From: Lachnospiraceae bacterium UBA7729
GTDB lineage: Bacteria; Bacillota; Clostridia; Lachnospirales; Lachnospiraceae
NCBI GenBank assembly: GCA_002482005.1
Contig: DLFD01000065.1
Span: 1-5,256 of the forward strand
DNA: 5,256 nucleotides
Direction of reading: 5' to 3'
The stretch's first letter is position 1, and each line of letters begins with the position of its first letter. A program made the translations under genes and the position numbers. Below are positions 5,162 to 5,256 of the stretch, in pieces. The notes under the pieces are model-generated. The model saw only the letters and a program-made list of their open reading frames with translations, ran no database searches and was not told where the DNA came from.

Positions 5162-5256
5162 TCAATAAAGCGTTCTGCACCTGCTCTCCGGATCCCGGGG
5201 TGAATTCCATGGATTTTGTATGGCCGTAATAATAATGGGTCAATCATTTTTGGTGT
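5158..5256 (-). CDS. possible C-terminal end of a minus-strand ORF cut by the window edge
   Basis: Read inward from the window end, one minus-strand frame stays open for 32 codons and stops at TGA (5160-5158), which lies inside the -35 box of the secreted protein gene. The visible part ends …GAERFID. I recognise no motif. An open run of this length is expected fairly often by chance, so this is only a candidate. If real, it would place an unrelated gene just upstream on the same strand. Confidence 0.15.
   Translation of the reverse strand, partial: TPKMIDPLLLRPYKIHGIHPGIRRAGAERFID

Noticed and set aside
5190..5212. Cluster of BamHI, SmaI, EcoRI and NcoI sites resembling a cloning polylinker
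   Set aside because: The site order and spacing do not match common vector polylinkers, and no vector sequence flanks it, so chance is the simpler reading. A vector screen of the contig would settle it.

Overview
The window looks like a chromosomal stretch from a Gram-positive, low-to-mid G+C Firmicute, most likely a gut-type Clostridia/Lachnospiraceae relative. This is an inference. It rests on strong AAGGAGG-type ribosome binding sites, coding DNA near 50% G+C between AT-rich spacers, compact Rho-independent terminators, a split (two-subunit) transketolase, and a lysine-rich exported protein with a Gram-positive-like signal peptide. No rRNA, tRNA, CRISPR array or intact mobile element is visible.

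Layout. Positions 1-234 are an AT-rich leader without a gene. It carries a 13-bp hairpin (172-203) just upstream of the first ribosome binding site. Positions 235-3557 hold a three-gene, same-strand operon: transketolase N-terminal subunit (235-1065), transketolase C-terminal subunit (1078-2010), and an FGGY-family sugar kinase that resembles glycerol kinase but has a changed substrate pocket (2079-3557). A perfect 10-bp hairpin sits between the second and third genes. Positions 3558-3811 are a mostly non-coding tail, with a possible 22-codon ORF ending in a compound terminator (3812-3870) that contains an exact 11-bp tandem duplication. Positions 3925-4295 are an unrecognised small gene that appears frameshifted at a run of six A. 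A textbook terminator follows (4330-4357). On the minus strand, 4467-5084 encodes an unrecognised secreted basic protein with its own good promoter (5133-5161) and terminator (4426-4453). The last 100 bases hold at most the tail of another minus-strand ORF.

How the genes work together. The kinase would phosphorylate a ketose or polyol, and the two-subunit thiamine-diphosphate enzyme would then move a two-carbon unit from the phosphorylated ketose to an aldose phosphate. This set is what is expected of a pentose or branched-pentose route. A precedent is the D-apiose transketolase pathway, which uses apulose kinase plus a two-subunit apulose-4-phosphate transketolase. Xylulose use is an equally reasonable alternative. 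No isomerase, dehydrogenase, transporter or regulator lies in the window, so the substrate cannot be fixed from here.

I did not find a clearly new defence or mobile system. The most noteworthy items are the kinase with a non-glycerol pocket beside the split transketolase, the two RNA hairpins in the operon, the A6 frameshift gene, and the unrecognised secreted protein.
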